DNA of 64,000 bases from Caballeronia fortuita. Lineage in GTDB: Bacteria > Pseudomonadota > Gammaproteobacteria > Burkholderiales > Burkholderiaceae. Below, piece by piece: positions 34,581 through 43,452 of this stretch. The stretch's first letter is position 1, and every line of letters begins with the position of its first letter. The translations under genes were made by a program, and so were the position numbers. The DNA is taken from the NCBI RefSeq assembly GCF_001544835.2, contig NZ_FCNX02000003.1, forward strand, positions 372,001-436,000, written 5' to 3'. The notes below the pieces were generated by a model that was given only the letters and a program-made list of their open reading frames with translations, was not told the DNA's origin and did not search any database.

Positions 34581-35336
34581 ATGGAAACGCAACCGCTAGA
34601 GAAACGAAGATTCGAAACACGCACGGCCATCGTGACGGGCGCCGCGCGCGGCATCGGCCGTGGTATCGCTGAGCGTCTCGCGGACGAAGGCTGCCGGATC
34701 GCCTGCTGGGACATCGATTGTTCATCGCTCGAAACAGGCGGCGAGTCGTTCGCGGACCTGGTGCTGGCCGTCGATCTTGCGGATGCCCGTTCCGTCGAGG
34801 CCGCGTTCGCTGCCACGCTCAGGTCGTTCGGACATGTCGACATCCTCGTGAACAACGCCGGGATCAATGGACCGGTCGTGCCGATCCAGGACTATCCGGT
34901 CGACGTATGGAACCGCGTTCTCGCCGTCGATCTGAACAGCGTTTTCCACACCTGCCGCCTCGCCGTGCCACACATGCGCGGGCGCGGCGCGGGACGGATC
35001 GTCAACGTGGCGTCGATCGTCGGCAAGGAAGGGCATCCGAACATTTGCGCTTATGCCGCAGCGAAGGCGGGCGTCATCGGCCTGACGAAATCGATCGCGC
35101 GCGAGCTGGCCGGAACGGGCGTCACGGTCAATGCCATCGCGCCTGCAATTACCGAAACGGATCTTTTCCGGGAGATGACGCAGGAGCACATCGAGAGCAG
35201 CAAAGCGCGCATTCCGATGGGGCGATTTCTGACCGTGCCTGAAATTGCCGCGATGGTGGCCTGGATCGCGAGCGACGAATGCAGCTTCACGACCGGCTTC
35301 ACCTTCGACCTGTCAGGGGGCCGCGCGACGTACTGA
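34581..35336 (+). CDS. short-chain dehydrogenase/reductase
   Basis: 251 residues from METQPLEKRR, chosen because GGAGG lies 11 bases before it; an upstream ATG at 34563 is possible. Classical SDR: TGAARGIGRG cofactor motif, DILVNNAGINGPVVP, catalytic Ser in NVASIVGKEG, YxxxK as YAAAKAG, and the C-terminal TGFTFDLSGGRATY. Residues after the second strand (CWDIDCSS) carry an Asp, favouring NAD over NADP. It is divergent from the hydroxyquinol operon and followed by an MHS transporter, so it likely oxidises a transported hydroxy compound. Confidence 0.88.
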   Translation: METQPLEKRRFETRTAIVTGAARGIGRGIAERLADEGCRIACWDIDCSSLETGGESFADLVLAVDLADARSVEAAFAATLRSFGHVDILVNNAGINGPVVPIQDYPVDVWNRVLAVDLNSVFHTCRLAVPHMRGRGAGRIVNVASIVGKEGHPNICAYAAAKAGVIGLTKSIARELAGTGVTVNAIAPAITETDLFREMTQEHIESSKARIPMGRFLTVPEIAAMVAWIASDECSFTTGFTFDLSGGRATY

Positions 35337-35401
35337 GCGCGCGGCGCTACGCTACGCGAGCCATGTTCGCGACCATCGACTAGACACACGCAGGAGACGA
35401 A

Positions 35402-36802
35402 ATGGCAGCAACGCATCAGCAGAGCGATAATCAGGCACGAACCGCCACCGCGAGCGCGTGGATCGGCTCCGCGCTGGAGTACTACGACTACTTCATTTAC
35501 GCGCAGGCCGCTGCACTGGTCTTTCCGCAACTCTTCTTTCCGTCCGGAGACAGTCGCGTTGCGATCGCCGCGTCGCTCGCGACTTATGGCGTCGGTTATC
35601 TCGCACGCCCGGTCGGCGCATTTGTGCTCGGCCGTCGTGGCGATACGCATGGCCGCAAAAACCTGCTTCTGACCTGCATGTTCATGATGGGATTGTCGAC
35701 GCTCGCTGTGGGTTTTCTGCCAACATTTGCGCAAGTGGGATTCGCAGCGCCGATCCTGCTCGTGATCTTGCGGCTCATCCAGGGCTTTGCGGTCGCCGGG
35801 GAAATCTCCGGTTCCAGTTCCCTCGTGCTGGAGCATTCGCCGCTCGGCCGCCGCGGCTACTTTGCGAGTTACGCGATGCAGGGCGTGACCGCCGGCCAGG
35901 TGTTCGCGGCGGCCATTTTCATGCCGCTCGCTTACTATCTGCCCGAAGAGCAGTTCCTGGCGTGGGGCTGGCGCGTACCGTTCCTGCTGAGTGTGCTCGT
36001 GCTCGTAGCCGGTTATGTGATTAGGCGCAAAGTGTCGGAGACGCCGGCTTTCGTCGATGAAGCGCAGCATCGGCAGATTCCGGCGTCGCCCGTCAAGGAA
36101 GCATTGCGCGATGGCTGGCGGGATATTGTCCGCATCGCTGCCATCGCATTGATTGCGATCATCCTTGCGGTGACTTCGATCTTCGGCGCGGCCTATGCGG
36201 TGCAGCCCGCTTACGGTATCGGTCTTTCGAAAAGCTTCTTTCTCTGGATCCCGCTGCTCGCCAATCTCACGGCGATGTTCTTCATTCCCCTTGCCGGCAG
36301 TCTGTCCGATCGATGGGGACGCCGGCCGCTCATCATATTCGGCGCGCTTGCTTCGGGTTTGCTGTCTTATGCGTATCTCTATGCGATCAGTCTGCACAAT
36401 GCCATGCTGGCGATCGTCATCGCGATCGTGATGTGGGGCGTGGTGTATCAGTGCTTCAACGCGGTCTATCCGAGCTTCATGCCTGAACTGTTCCCGACGC
36501 GTATCCGGGTTACCGCAATGGCGATAGGCCAGAACATCGGCACGGCCGTCACCGCGATCCTGCCGGCGTTCATCGCGGCCGCCGTGCCGCCTGGTACACA
36601 GCACATTCCGTTGATCGTAGGGACGATCACGCTGACCGTCTGCGGCATCGGGGCCTTAGGCGCATGGACGGCGCGCGAGACCTATCGGCTGCCCGTCAAC
36701 GCGCTCGGACAGCGAGATGCCGCGCCGATCAGTCAGGAGGAGTACGACAGCCTGCGTGCGGATAGTGGCAGGAAGAGAACCGCGTCCGATGTTCCCGTTT
36801 GA
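35402..36802 (+). CDS. MFS transporter, metabolite:H+ symporter (MHS) family
   Basis: 466 residues, 12 transmembrane helices. N-terminal SAWIGSALEYYDYFIYAQAA, the loop motif GRRGDTHGRKNLLLTCMF and GEISGSSSLVLEHSPLGRRG are hallmarks of MHS proteins (ShiA, KgtP, PcaT relatives), which import organic acids with protons. AGGAGACG precedes the ATG. Together with the upstream SDR gene it forms the plus-strand arm of the hydroxyquinol cluster and probably brings in the pathway substrate; the substrate is unknown. Confidence 0.88.
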   Translation: MAATHQQSDNQARTATASAWIGSALEYYDYFIYAQAAALVFPQLFFPSGDSRVAIAASLATYGVGYLARPVGAFVLGRRGDTHGRKNLLLTCMFMMGLSTLAVGFLPTFAQVGFAAPILLVILRLIQGFAVAGEISGSSSLVLEHSPLGRRGYFASYAMQGVTAGQVFAAAIFMPLAYYLPEEQFLAWGWRVPFLLSVLVLVAGYVIRRKVSETPAFVDEAQHRQIPASPVKEALRDGWRDIVRIAAIALIAIILAVTSIFGAAYAVQPAYGIGLSKSFFLWIPLLANLTAMFFIPLAGSLSDRWGRRPLIIFGALASGLLSYAYLYAISLHNAMLAIVIAIVMWGVVYQCFNAVYPSFMPELFPTRIRVTAMAIGQNIGTAVTAILPAFIAAAVPPGTQHIPLIVGTITLTVCGIGALGAWTARETYRLPVNALGQRDAAPISQEEYDSLRADSGRKRTASDVPV

Positions 36803-36939
36803 GAGCGGTCTTTGTGTCGGCTGCCCGCGTCATTCGACGGGCGGCACCGCACCTTCCAGCAAAGTCTTGATGAGCCGCGCGCGGCGCTTTTCAACGGCCT
36901 AGCCGACTAAAGCCGATGCCGCCCACCTCCCGCGTTCTC

Positions 36940-37689
36940 CTAGACTTGTGCCATACCGCCATCGACGGTTAGCTCAATACCCGAGATATAGCTGCTATCG
37001 TCGGATGCAAGGAACAACGCCGGCTTGGCGATTTCTTCCGAGAGACCGATGCGGCCTAGCGGCACCTGCGAAGCAATGCCCGCCTTGAAGCCTTCGATCT
37101 GTTCGTCGGTCAGCCCGGTCTTGCCGAAGATCGGTGTATCTATAGGTCCCGGGCTGATCGCATTGACACGAATTTTGCGTGCCTTGAGATCGGCCGTCAA
37201 CGTCCGCGCCAACGAACGCACCGCAGCTTTAGTGGCGGAATAAACGCTGAACGCTTCCATACCTGTGGACGATGCAATCGATGCGTTCAAAATGATCGAT
37301 CCACCGTCTGGCACTAGCGGAAGTAGCTTCTGCACCGTGAAGTAAGTACCCTTCACGTTGACGTTGAAGGTTTCATCGAATTGCGCTTCCGTGACCTGAT
37401 CGACCGGTGTGAGTGACCCCAAGCCTGCGTTCGCGAAGATGACATCCACTCGGCCGTATTTCGCTTTCACGTGGTCGTGAAGGCTGTCCAGATCCGACAG
37501 CTTGGAGACATCGCCCAGCACGCCTTCCGCGTCGGCACCGATGCTTTCCACTGCTTCGTCGAGCTCCTTCTGGCGGCGCCCCGTGATGATGACCTTCGCT
37601 CCTTCCTTAGCAAAGAGTTGGGCCGTTGCCAGGCCCATGCCGCTGTTTCCGCCCGTGATTACGGCTATCTTTCCGCGTAGTTTCGTCAT
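36940..37689 (-). CDS. short-chain dehydrogenase/reductase
   Basis: 249 residues; start MTKLRGKIAVITGG. Classical SDR with ITGGNSGMGLATA, DVIFANAGLGSLTP, catalytic Ser in LNASIASSTG, YSATKAA, and the C-terminus SGIELTVDGGMAQV. TGRRQKEL after the second strand is typical of NADP-type members. The C-terminal motif and NSGMGLA block match the large group of SDR proteins often next to LysR genes, but no regulator is adjacent. Substrate unknown. Confidence 0.86.
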   Translation of the reverse strand: MTKLRGKIAVITGGNSGMGLATAQLFAKEGAKVIITGRRQKELDEAVESIGADAEGVLGDVSKLSDLDSLHDHVKAKYGRVDVIFANAGLGSLTPVDQVTEAQFDETFNVNVKGTYFTVQKLLPLVPDGGSIILNASIASSTGMEAFSVYSATKAAVRSLARTLTADLKARKIRVNAISPGPIDTPIFGKTGLTDEQIEGFKAGIASQVPLGRIGLSEEIAKPALFLASDDSSYISGIELTVDGGMAQV

Positions 37690-37930
37690 GTCAGTCCTTA
37701 ACTGTATGTTTGACCGCAGCACGCCTGTTCTTAAGCGCTGTTCAGTCGAAGGGTTACCGGCTCCCGTAACCATTGACATCGGTTGCGTCGGGTTGGACTG
37801 ACTATAGGCGCGGAGCATCGCGGGAAATAGTAGGTTGCGACGAACACACTCATCGGCGCAAACGAATAATCACGATGCCATTGATCCGAACCGCCCCGCG
37901 AGTCGTGAAGGCTGGTAGATTCAATTCAAT

Positions 37931-38290
37931 GCGGTTCAGCGGCAGCCATTTCGAGTTGCCGATAGTAACTTGCCTCAGCTTCATCGGGCGGAATATAGCC
38001 TATGGGTTCCATTAACCGATTATGATTGAACGAGGCTACCCACTCCAGCGTTGCCAACTCGACGGATTCGCGCGCTTTGCAGGCGCGACGATGAAGCAGT
38101 TCAGCCTTCTGTCGTTGCTTGGGCGCCGTACGTAAAGCGCCTGTTCAGGTGCATTTAGCGGATCGCGCGAACAGAGCGTCGCGCCGGAGCACGAAGCTGC
38201 GCGGCATGACGTCGATAGCCTGACGGCGCAAGCCGCAAGACCTTGCAGATCGGCTCGACCCCGAAGGTGTCGCAATGAACGACTTTCGGT
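37931..38290 (-). mobile_element. IS3-family OrfB relic with internal deletion
   Basis: Minus strand: FGVEPICKVLRLAPSGYRRH, the OrfB N-terminus of an IS3-group element, is readable at about 38190-38270, and ELATLEWVASFNHNRLMEPI followed by GYIPPDEAEASYYRQLE, the C-terminal end after the DDE core, at about 37945-38065. The roughly 200-residue catalytic core between them is gone. No inverted repeats could be placed. Confidence 0.75.
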
Positions 38291-38381
38291 CTTGATATAC
38301 GGACGTCGCGAGCCTATCCTCATTGAGCAGACAGGTTCGATCCGGGGGCCTTGACGGCGCGGTCGGTCGAAGGAGGCGCAC

Positions 38382-38951
38382 ATGCGTTGCTGGTTACTGC
38401 TCATGCTCGCCTTGGTCATGAGCCCAACGTCGCTTCTTGCTCATGCAGACGACGCACAAGATTGGCGCCGGCACCAGGATCATCGTGCCCTGGAAGTGTT
38501 CGATGCGCAAGGCAAGCTCGTTGGCCGGCTCGCTTCCTATCATGGCTATGACGGCGTATATCTCTCCATCAACGGCGCGACCGTCTTCGCTGCAGTGACC
38601 TGGCTGCGTATCGATCCGAACCACATTGACTCCTCCAAGTTTCAATGGTGGACGTTCGGGCCGTTCAACTACTCGACTACCGACTGCAGCGATTCGCCAA
38701 TCATTTCGCCGGGCAGCGGCCCACGGCCATCCATCGCGACGAGAACGGGCACCGAGGTCACACTGCTGATCGCAGGCGATACCGTTTCGGCTCCGGCTAA
38801 GATCGTCGCCGTTTCCGACGGGACACACTGCACGCCGCCGCCTGTTATCGGTCATGTGCCGCCGTCGACCGCGCCCGTGCCCGCGTTTCGGTCCGAAACG
38901 ACGTATCCGCTGTCGGCGCACTATCCCGAGCCGCTGACCATCCACTACTGA
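38382..38951 (+). CDS. secreted protein of an unrecognised family, copy 1 of 3
   Basis: 189 residues behind GGAGG. Signal peptide MRCWLLLMLALVMSPTSLLA, cleavage near HADD. The mature chain shares a layout with the next two genes: an N-terminal ALEVFDAQGKLVGRL block, a middle STTDCSDSPIISPG block with one Cys (here TTDCS), a second Cys about 50 residues later (THCTPP), and a C-terminal YPLSAHYPEPLTIHY. The two Cys may pair in the periplasm. No known domain recognised. Starts a tandem set of three; copies 1 and 2 are separated by 24 bases, 2 and 3 by 28, so they are probably one transcript. Confidence 0.75.
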   Translation: MRCWLLLMLALVMSPTSLLAHADDAQDWRRHQDHRALEVFDAQGKLVGRLASYHGYDGVYLSINGATVFAAVTWLRIDPNHIDSSKFQWWTFGPFNYSTTDCSDSPIISPGSGPRPSIATRTGTEVTLLIAGDTVSAPAKIVAVSDGTHCTPPPVIGHVPPSTAPVPAFRSETTYPLSAHYPEPLTIHY

Positions 38952-38975
38952 TCCATTCAATCGACGGAGACGTTC

Positions 38976-39518
38976 ATGTGCCGAGTCCTCCTTGCGCTGC
39001 TCGTCATCGGAGCGAGCGTGACGTTTGCGGGGGAGCGCGATTCACACGACGAAGCGCGTCTGCCGATGGTGTATGACGCACAGGGAAGGGCGGTCGGGCC
39101 GCTCGAGTATTTCAGCGGCGTGAACGGTGTGTATATCGCGATCGATGGTGAACCGGTCTTTATGATGGTCGATCACAAACTCGTCGGTCCGTTGCAATAC
39201 TCTGCGTCCGAATACACGTGGGTCGCTGATTCATCCGTGGGCTATGCATCGACCGATTGCAGCGGCGGCGTACTCGTGCCGTACTCGGGGAGTCCGACTC
39301 CGGCGATTGCGGTCAGAACGGGCGTCGACGTGACGGTTTATACCGCAGTGAACGGTTATTCCGGAAACGTGCACGTGTATTCGCTGCGCCAGACCGACAG
39401 CACCGGCGCGACGTCGTGCAGCGCGACGTCATTCGACGAGGGCGCACTGTACTGGGCAGTGAGAAGCAGCTATCCGTTGTCGGAGCGGCATCCCGAACCG
39501 CTGCACATCGTCTATTGA
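38976..39518 (+). CDS. secreted protein of an unrecognised family, copy 2 of 3
   Basis: 180 residues with signal peptide MCRVLLALLVIGASVTFA. Same layout as its neighbours: PMVYDAQGRAVGPLEYFSGV, FMMVDHKLVGPLQYSASEYT, ASTDCSGGVLVPYSG with the first Cys, ATSCSAT with the second, and YPLSERHPEPLHIVY at the end. Divergence between copies is large (clearly less than half of positions identical by eye), so the duplication is old. Function unknown. Confidence 0.75.
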   Translation: MCRVLLALLVIGASVTFAGERDSHDEARLPMVYDAQGRAVGPLEYFSGVNGVYIAIDGEPVFMMVDHKLVGPLQYSASEYTWVADSSVGYASTDCSGGVLVPYSGSPTPAIAVRTGVDVTVYTAVNGYSGNVHVYSLRQTDSTGATSCSATSFDEGALYWAVRSSYPLSERHPEPLHIVY

Positions 39519-39546
39519 CGTCATGCTCGTGCCGACGGAGGTAAAT

Positions 39547-40083
39547 ATGAAGCGCTGTCTGTTCGCCATACTGCTGGTGTGCTTCGCCGGCGCGTCCGGC
39601 GCTGAGGATCATGAGCGTCATGCGGAGCGTCGCGCCGTGAAGGTGTTCGATGCTAACGGTCGCGTTATCGGCGATCTCACGAGTTTCAGTGCGCAAAACG
39701 GCGTGGCGTTCACGGTCGATCACGCGACCACGGTCGTGCCGCTCACGCGAGTCCAGGATACGAGCTATCACTTCTCAGCGACCGATTTCCAATGGCTTGC
39801 CGTATCGGCGGGGGTATTCGGATCGACGGATTGCAGCGGCGATCCGATCATCGAATCCGCATGGGGACCACGCATCTCGATTCCGTTTCGGCGCGGCAGC
39901 GAGGTGACCGTGTACTTTGCACCCGCTGGGCCCGAGCAGTCCTTGGTGGCGCGCTCGGGACTGGATCCCGACGGTTCCACCTGCCGTCAATTCGACAGCC
40001 CGATCATGGAAAGTGGATACGCGCCCGCCGCGAAACTCGTTATTACGCGAGACCATCCGGAGCCGCTTCGAATCGGGTTCTGA
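39547..40083 (+). CDS. secreted protein of an unrecognised family, copy 3 of 3
   Basis: 178 residues from MKRCLFAILLVCFAGASGA, behind GGAGGT; an earlier in-frame start would only precede the signal peptide. The mature chain repeats AVKVFDANGRVIGDLTSFSA, FGSTDCSGDPIIESAWG, STCRQFD and ends DHPEPLRIGF. The Cys pair and the DxxG-xVG turn are conserved in all three copies, the C-terminal HPEPL-x-I motif in all three (Tyr replaces His in copy 1). Confidence 0.75.
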   Translation: MKRCLFAILLVCFAGASGAEDHERHAERRAVKVFDANGRVIGDLTSFSAQNGVAFTVDHATTVVPLTRVQDTSYHFSATDFQWLAVSAGVFGSTDCSGDPIIESAWGPRISIPFRRGSEVTVYFAPAGPEQSLVARSGLDPDGSTCRQFDSPIMESGYAPAAKLVITRDHPEPLRIGF

Positions 40084-40559
40084 AGCACAACGCTCGTCTT
40101 AGAACGCAACGTCACGAGGTTCAATGCCGAACGCTTCCCTTTCGGAGCTAAAGGCAGACCGTTATTTTTAGGCTCCGTTGTGTCGAAGGATGCCTGATGA
40201 GTACGAGGCACGCAGTCATGCCGCGCACATGCGGAGCGTGAGCGACCGACTCGCAGATTCGAAGACGGGTTTTCCGCACTGGTAACGTTTGAACATCAAT
40301 GCTTCAGAAAATTGCACTTCTTGTTTCGACATTCTTGCGCAAGTATCTGGTCTGAAGACGTTCGTCAAAGAGAACGCGTCGGAGACAGGCACGAAGCGCA
40401 GAGCAGCGTTTCGCTGCATCCCCAGTGCACGTCCGTTCAGGGCTGCTATCAAGAGTCATCGACGCCTATCTCGCGTAACCCGCCTCGCTACTTCAATTCT
40501 GCCGCCGCTTTCAAGCGCGTCTACGGCCGCGGTGCATCTCGCAACTGCCGCAGCGAGTC
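40084..40559. other. no supported gene
   Basis: About 480 bases after the third secreted-protein gene. Frames on both strands overlap; none has a recognisable motif. The 5' part of the CoA-ligase relic may begin here in decayed form. Confidence 0.45.
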
Positions 40560-40956
40560 GATGGGGCGCGAACTCGCTCGTCACGGAAATGCTCGGCGAT
40601 GCGGCGATCATCTCGTCGGATGTCGGCGGCGATCCTCCCTACGAAAAGATGAAGGAAGTGGCGCGCATCTGTTTCCGGCACTGGCTGAAGCAGTCGAACG
40701 TGCTGTTCATCATCGGTGGCAAGTCCAATAACACCGACATTATCGAAACCCTGCGCGCGATGGCCGATGCGCTGCGCGAGCACTTCCGCGAGCACGGACC
40801 CACGCCGCTCTATGTCATCCTCGGACGCGGCGGCCCGAACCTCGTGCGCGGTATGTCCGCGCTGCGCGACACGTGGCGCTCCTCGAGTATCTTGCGTCAC
40901 CGGGCGTGCAGGCAGAAGTGAAATCGACGGGACTCGATAGCGTCGCCACGCACTGA
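40560..40956 (+). pseudogene. chimeric relic: succinyl-CoA ligase-like C-terminus joined to a ModA-like tail
   Basis: The frame at 40560-40865 reads LFIIGGKSNNTDIIETLRAM and TPLYVILGRGGPNLVRGMSA, matching the CoA-ligase (ADP-forming) beta-subunit C-terminal domain of succinyl-CoA synthetase/ATP-citrate lyase relatives (compare NIFGG-x-x-x-x-D and the V-x-L-x-G-x-N block). At about 40870 the match ends and, in another frame, ALLEYLASPGVQAEVKSTGL followed by DSVATH and a TGA at 40954-40956 is the C-terminus of a molybdate-type (ModA-like) substrate-binding protein. Two unrelated gene ends have been joined by deletion. Confidence 0.6.
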
Positions 40957-40970
40957 CGCAACGTTCGTCG

Positions 40971-42275
40971 TCAACTTCTCGATGCATTGCTCGCGTGGTC
41001 CGCTGCATCGTCGATATCACTCGGCGCTGACGCGCGCAGCATGTGCGCGAGACGCGCGCGATCGCACGCGCCTTCCCACATCGACACGAAGATCACCGCG
41101 CAGGCGTTGCTGATGACGCTCGTGAGGGCGCGCGCCTCGGACATGAAGCGGTCGATGCCCACGAGCAGCGCCACGCCCGCGACGGGCAGATCGGGGATCA
41201 CGGTCAGCGTCGCGACGAGCGCCACGAGGCCGCTGCCCGATACGCCCGCCGCGCCCTTCGACGTGAGCAGCATGACCGCGAGCATCATCGCGATCTGCGA
41301 CGCGGACAGTTGAACGTCGCATGCCTGCGCGATGAACATCGACGCGAGCGTCAGATATATTGCGGTGCCGTCGAGATTGAACGAATAGCCCGCAGGCAGC
41401 ACGAGACCGACGACACCCTTGTCGCAGCCGAGCGCTTCCAGCTTCGTGATGAGGCGCGGCAACACCGGTTCCGTCGATGAGGTCGCCAGGACGATCAGCA
41501 ACTCCTCGCGCAGATAGCGCAAGAGCCGCCACAGCGCGAAGCCGTGCCAGCGCGCGAGCGGCGCGAGGACGAGCGCAACGAACAGCAGGCATGCGACATA
41601 GAACGACACCATCAGCATGCCGAGCGAGCCGACCGAGTGAATCCCGAAACGGCCGACGGTGAAAGCCATCGCGCCGAATGCGCCGAGCGGCGCGAGCCGC
41701 ATGATCATCGCGAGAATGCGGAACAGCGTCTGCGCGATGCCGTCGATGAACACGAGCACGGGCCTGCCCGCAGCGGGATACAGATTCAGCGCGAAGCCGA
41801 AGAGCAGCGAGAGCAGCAGAACCGGCAGCACTTCGCCCTTTTCGAAGGCGCCGAGCATCGTTTCGGGGATGACGTTCAGCGCGAACGCGACGAGGCCATC
41901 CGGATGCGCCTGCTTCACGTACTGCGCGAGGATCGTCGTATCGAGACTTCGGGCGTCGATATGCATCCCCGCGCCGGGCCGCATCAGAAAGGCGGTGACC
42001 AGCCCCAGCGCGAGCGCCACGGCAGTCAGGAAGTAGAAGAGACCCAATGCCCGAAAGATCGCGCGCCCGATCGCCTTTCCGCTTGCAACCGACGTGATGC
42101 CGGAGACGATCGTGCAGAATACGATCGGCGTGATCATCATCCTCACGAGGCCGACGAAGCCGTCGCTGACTGGCTTGAGGAGCGCGCCCGCCTGCGGCCA
42201 GAAGTGCCCGAGCGCGATGCCGAGCAACATGCCCAGCACGACCTGCACGTAGAGCAGACGGAGCGTTCTCGCCAT
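40971..42275 (-). CDS. dctA: C4-dicarboxylate transporter DctA
   Basis: 434 residues from ATG 42275; a GTG at 42281 overlapping the LysR stop is an alternative start. SLC1-type fold: YVQVVLGMLLGIALGHFWPQ, VGLVRMMITPIVFCTIVSGI, the substrate-binding hairpin ATSSTEPVLPRLITKLEALG, PAGYSFNLDGTAIYLTLASM (with the NLDGT Na/substrate motif) and LTSKGAAGVSGSGLVALVAT. Proton- or sodium-coupled uptake of succinate, fumarate and malate across the inner membrane. It follows directly on a LysR gene and is probably controlled by it. Confidence 0.9.
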   Translation of the reverse strand: MARTLRLLYVQVVLGMLLGIALGHFWPQAGALLKPVSDGFVGLVRMMITPIVFCTIVSGITSVASGKAIGRAIFRALGLFYFLTAVALALGLVTAFLMRPGAGMHIDARSLDTTILAQYVKQAHPDGLVAFALNVIPETMLGAFEKGEVLPVLLLSLLFGFALNLYPAAGRPVLVFIDGIAQTLFRILAMIMRLAPLGAFGAMAFTVGRFGIHSVGSLGMLMVSFYVACLLFVALVLAPLARWHGFALWRLLRYLREELLIVLATSSTEPVLPRLITKLEALGCDKGVVGLVLPAGYSFNLDGTAIYLTLASMFIAQACDVQLSASQIAMMLAVMLLTSKGAAGVSGSGLVALVATLTVIPDLPVAGVALLVGIDRFMSEARALTSVISNACAVIFVSMWEGACDRARLAHMLRASAPSDIDDAADHASNASRS

Positions 42276-42277
42276 CT

Positions 42278-43231
42278 TCACGACGCGGTCTTCCTGCTCG
42301 GCCGTACATTATCGGCCGATGCGGTGCTGCCCTTCACGTCGCGTTTCATGTCGAGAATCGTTCGATGAAACTCCTGCGCGGCGGGCGTCAGCGTGCGTCC
42401 GCGGCGTCTCACGATGCCTATTCGCCGCTTCACGACAGGATCGACCAGCAGCACGCTCGTGAGGACATGATGGTTGCGTCCCGGCATTGCCATCGACGGC
42501 ACCGCGGCCACGCCGAGGCCCGCTTCGACGAGACCGAGCATGGTCGTGACGTGACGCGTTTCGCAGACGCTCGGCGCGCGCGGCGACACGGCCGAAAGCG
42601 CCTGATCGAGCAATAGACGGTTGCCCGATGTCTTGTCCACCGAAACGTATTCGTGTTCGTAGAGCTCGTCCCACGTCACGCGCTTCTTGCGCGCGAGCGG
42701 ATGGTCACGGCGGCAAGCCGCGACGAACTGCTCCTGCAGCACCACCTTGAAGTCGACCTCGGACTCCTGGCTTCCCATGAAGCTGACGCCGAAGTCGGCC
42801 TCGCCGCTGATGACGGCGGACAGCACTTCGTTCGCGCTCGCATCGAGCAATTTCACCCTGATGCGCGGAAAACGGCGATGGAAGCTCGCCACCGCGCTCG
42901 GCAAGAAGTAGTAGGCCACTGAGGGCACACACGCGATGGTCACATGCCCCAGGCGGCTCGATGAAATATCGCGGATGCCGAGCAGGGCGGCATCGAGATC
43001 GTCCAGTAGCTGCTCGGCGCTCGGTGCGAATGCGCGTCCGACTGTCGTGAGCGTCACGCTGCGCGTGGTGCGCTCGAAGAGACGTACGCCGAGCGCTTCC
43101 TCGAGCTTGTCGATCCGGCGGCTCAACGCCGGCTGCGAGATGTTCACGACCTCGGCTGCCTTGCGAAAGCTTCCGCATTCCACCACGGCCCTGAATGCCT
43201 GCAAGTCGTTGAGGTCGAAGTTGACGCCCAC
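42278..43231 (-). CDS. LysR-family regulator, likely of dctA
   Basis: 317 residues. HTH: DLQAFRAVVECGSFRKAAEV then NISQPALSRRIDKLEEALGV. The effector domain has HVTIACVPSVAYYFLPSAVA and RIRVKLLDASANEVLSAVIS; the C-terminal part VEAGLGVAAVPSMAMPG is standard. Its stop overlaps the potential GTG of dctA, so the two are co-transcribed. Usual dctA control in related bacteria is by DctB/DctD, so a LysR link is a variation. Confidence 0.86.
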   Translation of the reverse strand: MGVNFDLNDLQAFRAVVECGSFRKAAEVVNISQPALSRRIDKLEEALGVRLFERTTRSVTLTTVGRAFAPSAEQLLDDLDAALLGIRDISSSRLGHVTIACVPSVAYYFLPSAVASFHRRFPRIRVKLLDASANEVLSAVISGEADFGVSFMGSQESEVDFKVVLQEQFVAACRRDHPLARKKRVTWDELYEHEYVSVDKTSGNRLLLDQALSAVSPRAPSVCETRHVTTMLGLVEAGLGVAAVPSMAMPGRNHHVLTSVLLVDPVVKRRIGIVRRRGRTLTPAAQEFHRTILDMKRDVKGSTASADNVRPSRKTAS

Positions 43232-43452
43232 GAGCCATTCTCCGCGTTCCTAGATGGCGATATTGTGCATGACGCGTGGGTTCGATGTGATCTTTACGTG
43301 GAGAGGGCTGCGGCCTTGGACCGGACGGCTTCAATTGTCCTTGACCGGTTCCCGGCGGGCGCTTCTGCGCAGGACATCGGCAGGCGCCGAACTGTCTCCG
43401 CAATAGTTTGGGGGCGGACGTACCGGCACATGCGTGCCGCCCGAACCCGGCA

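Noticed and set aside
35051..36604. Long minus-strand frame opposite the MHS transporter
   Set aside because: Shadow of the transporter gene; composition is Arg/His-rich with no recognisable domain.
40216..40452. Minus-strand frame of 78 residues after the secreted triplet
   Set aside because: No motif, no ribosome binding site and overlapping frames on the other strand.
41017..42309. Second long minus-strand frame over dctA
   Set aside because: Out-of-frame reading of dctA; the DctA frame has all family motifs.
43232..43452. Short minus-strand frame ending SARREPVKDN between the LysR gene and the M48 protease gene
   Set aside because: No start signal and no resemblance to a known family; treated as intergenic.
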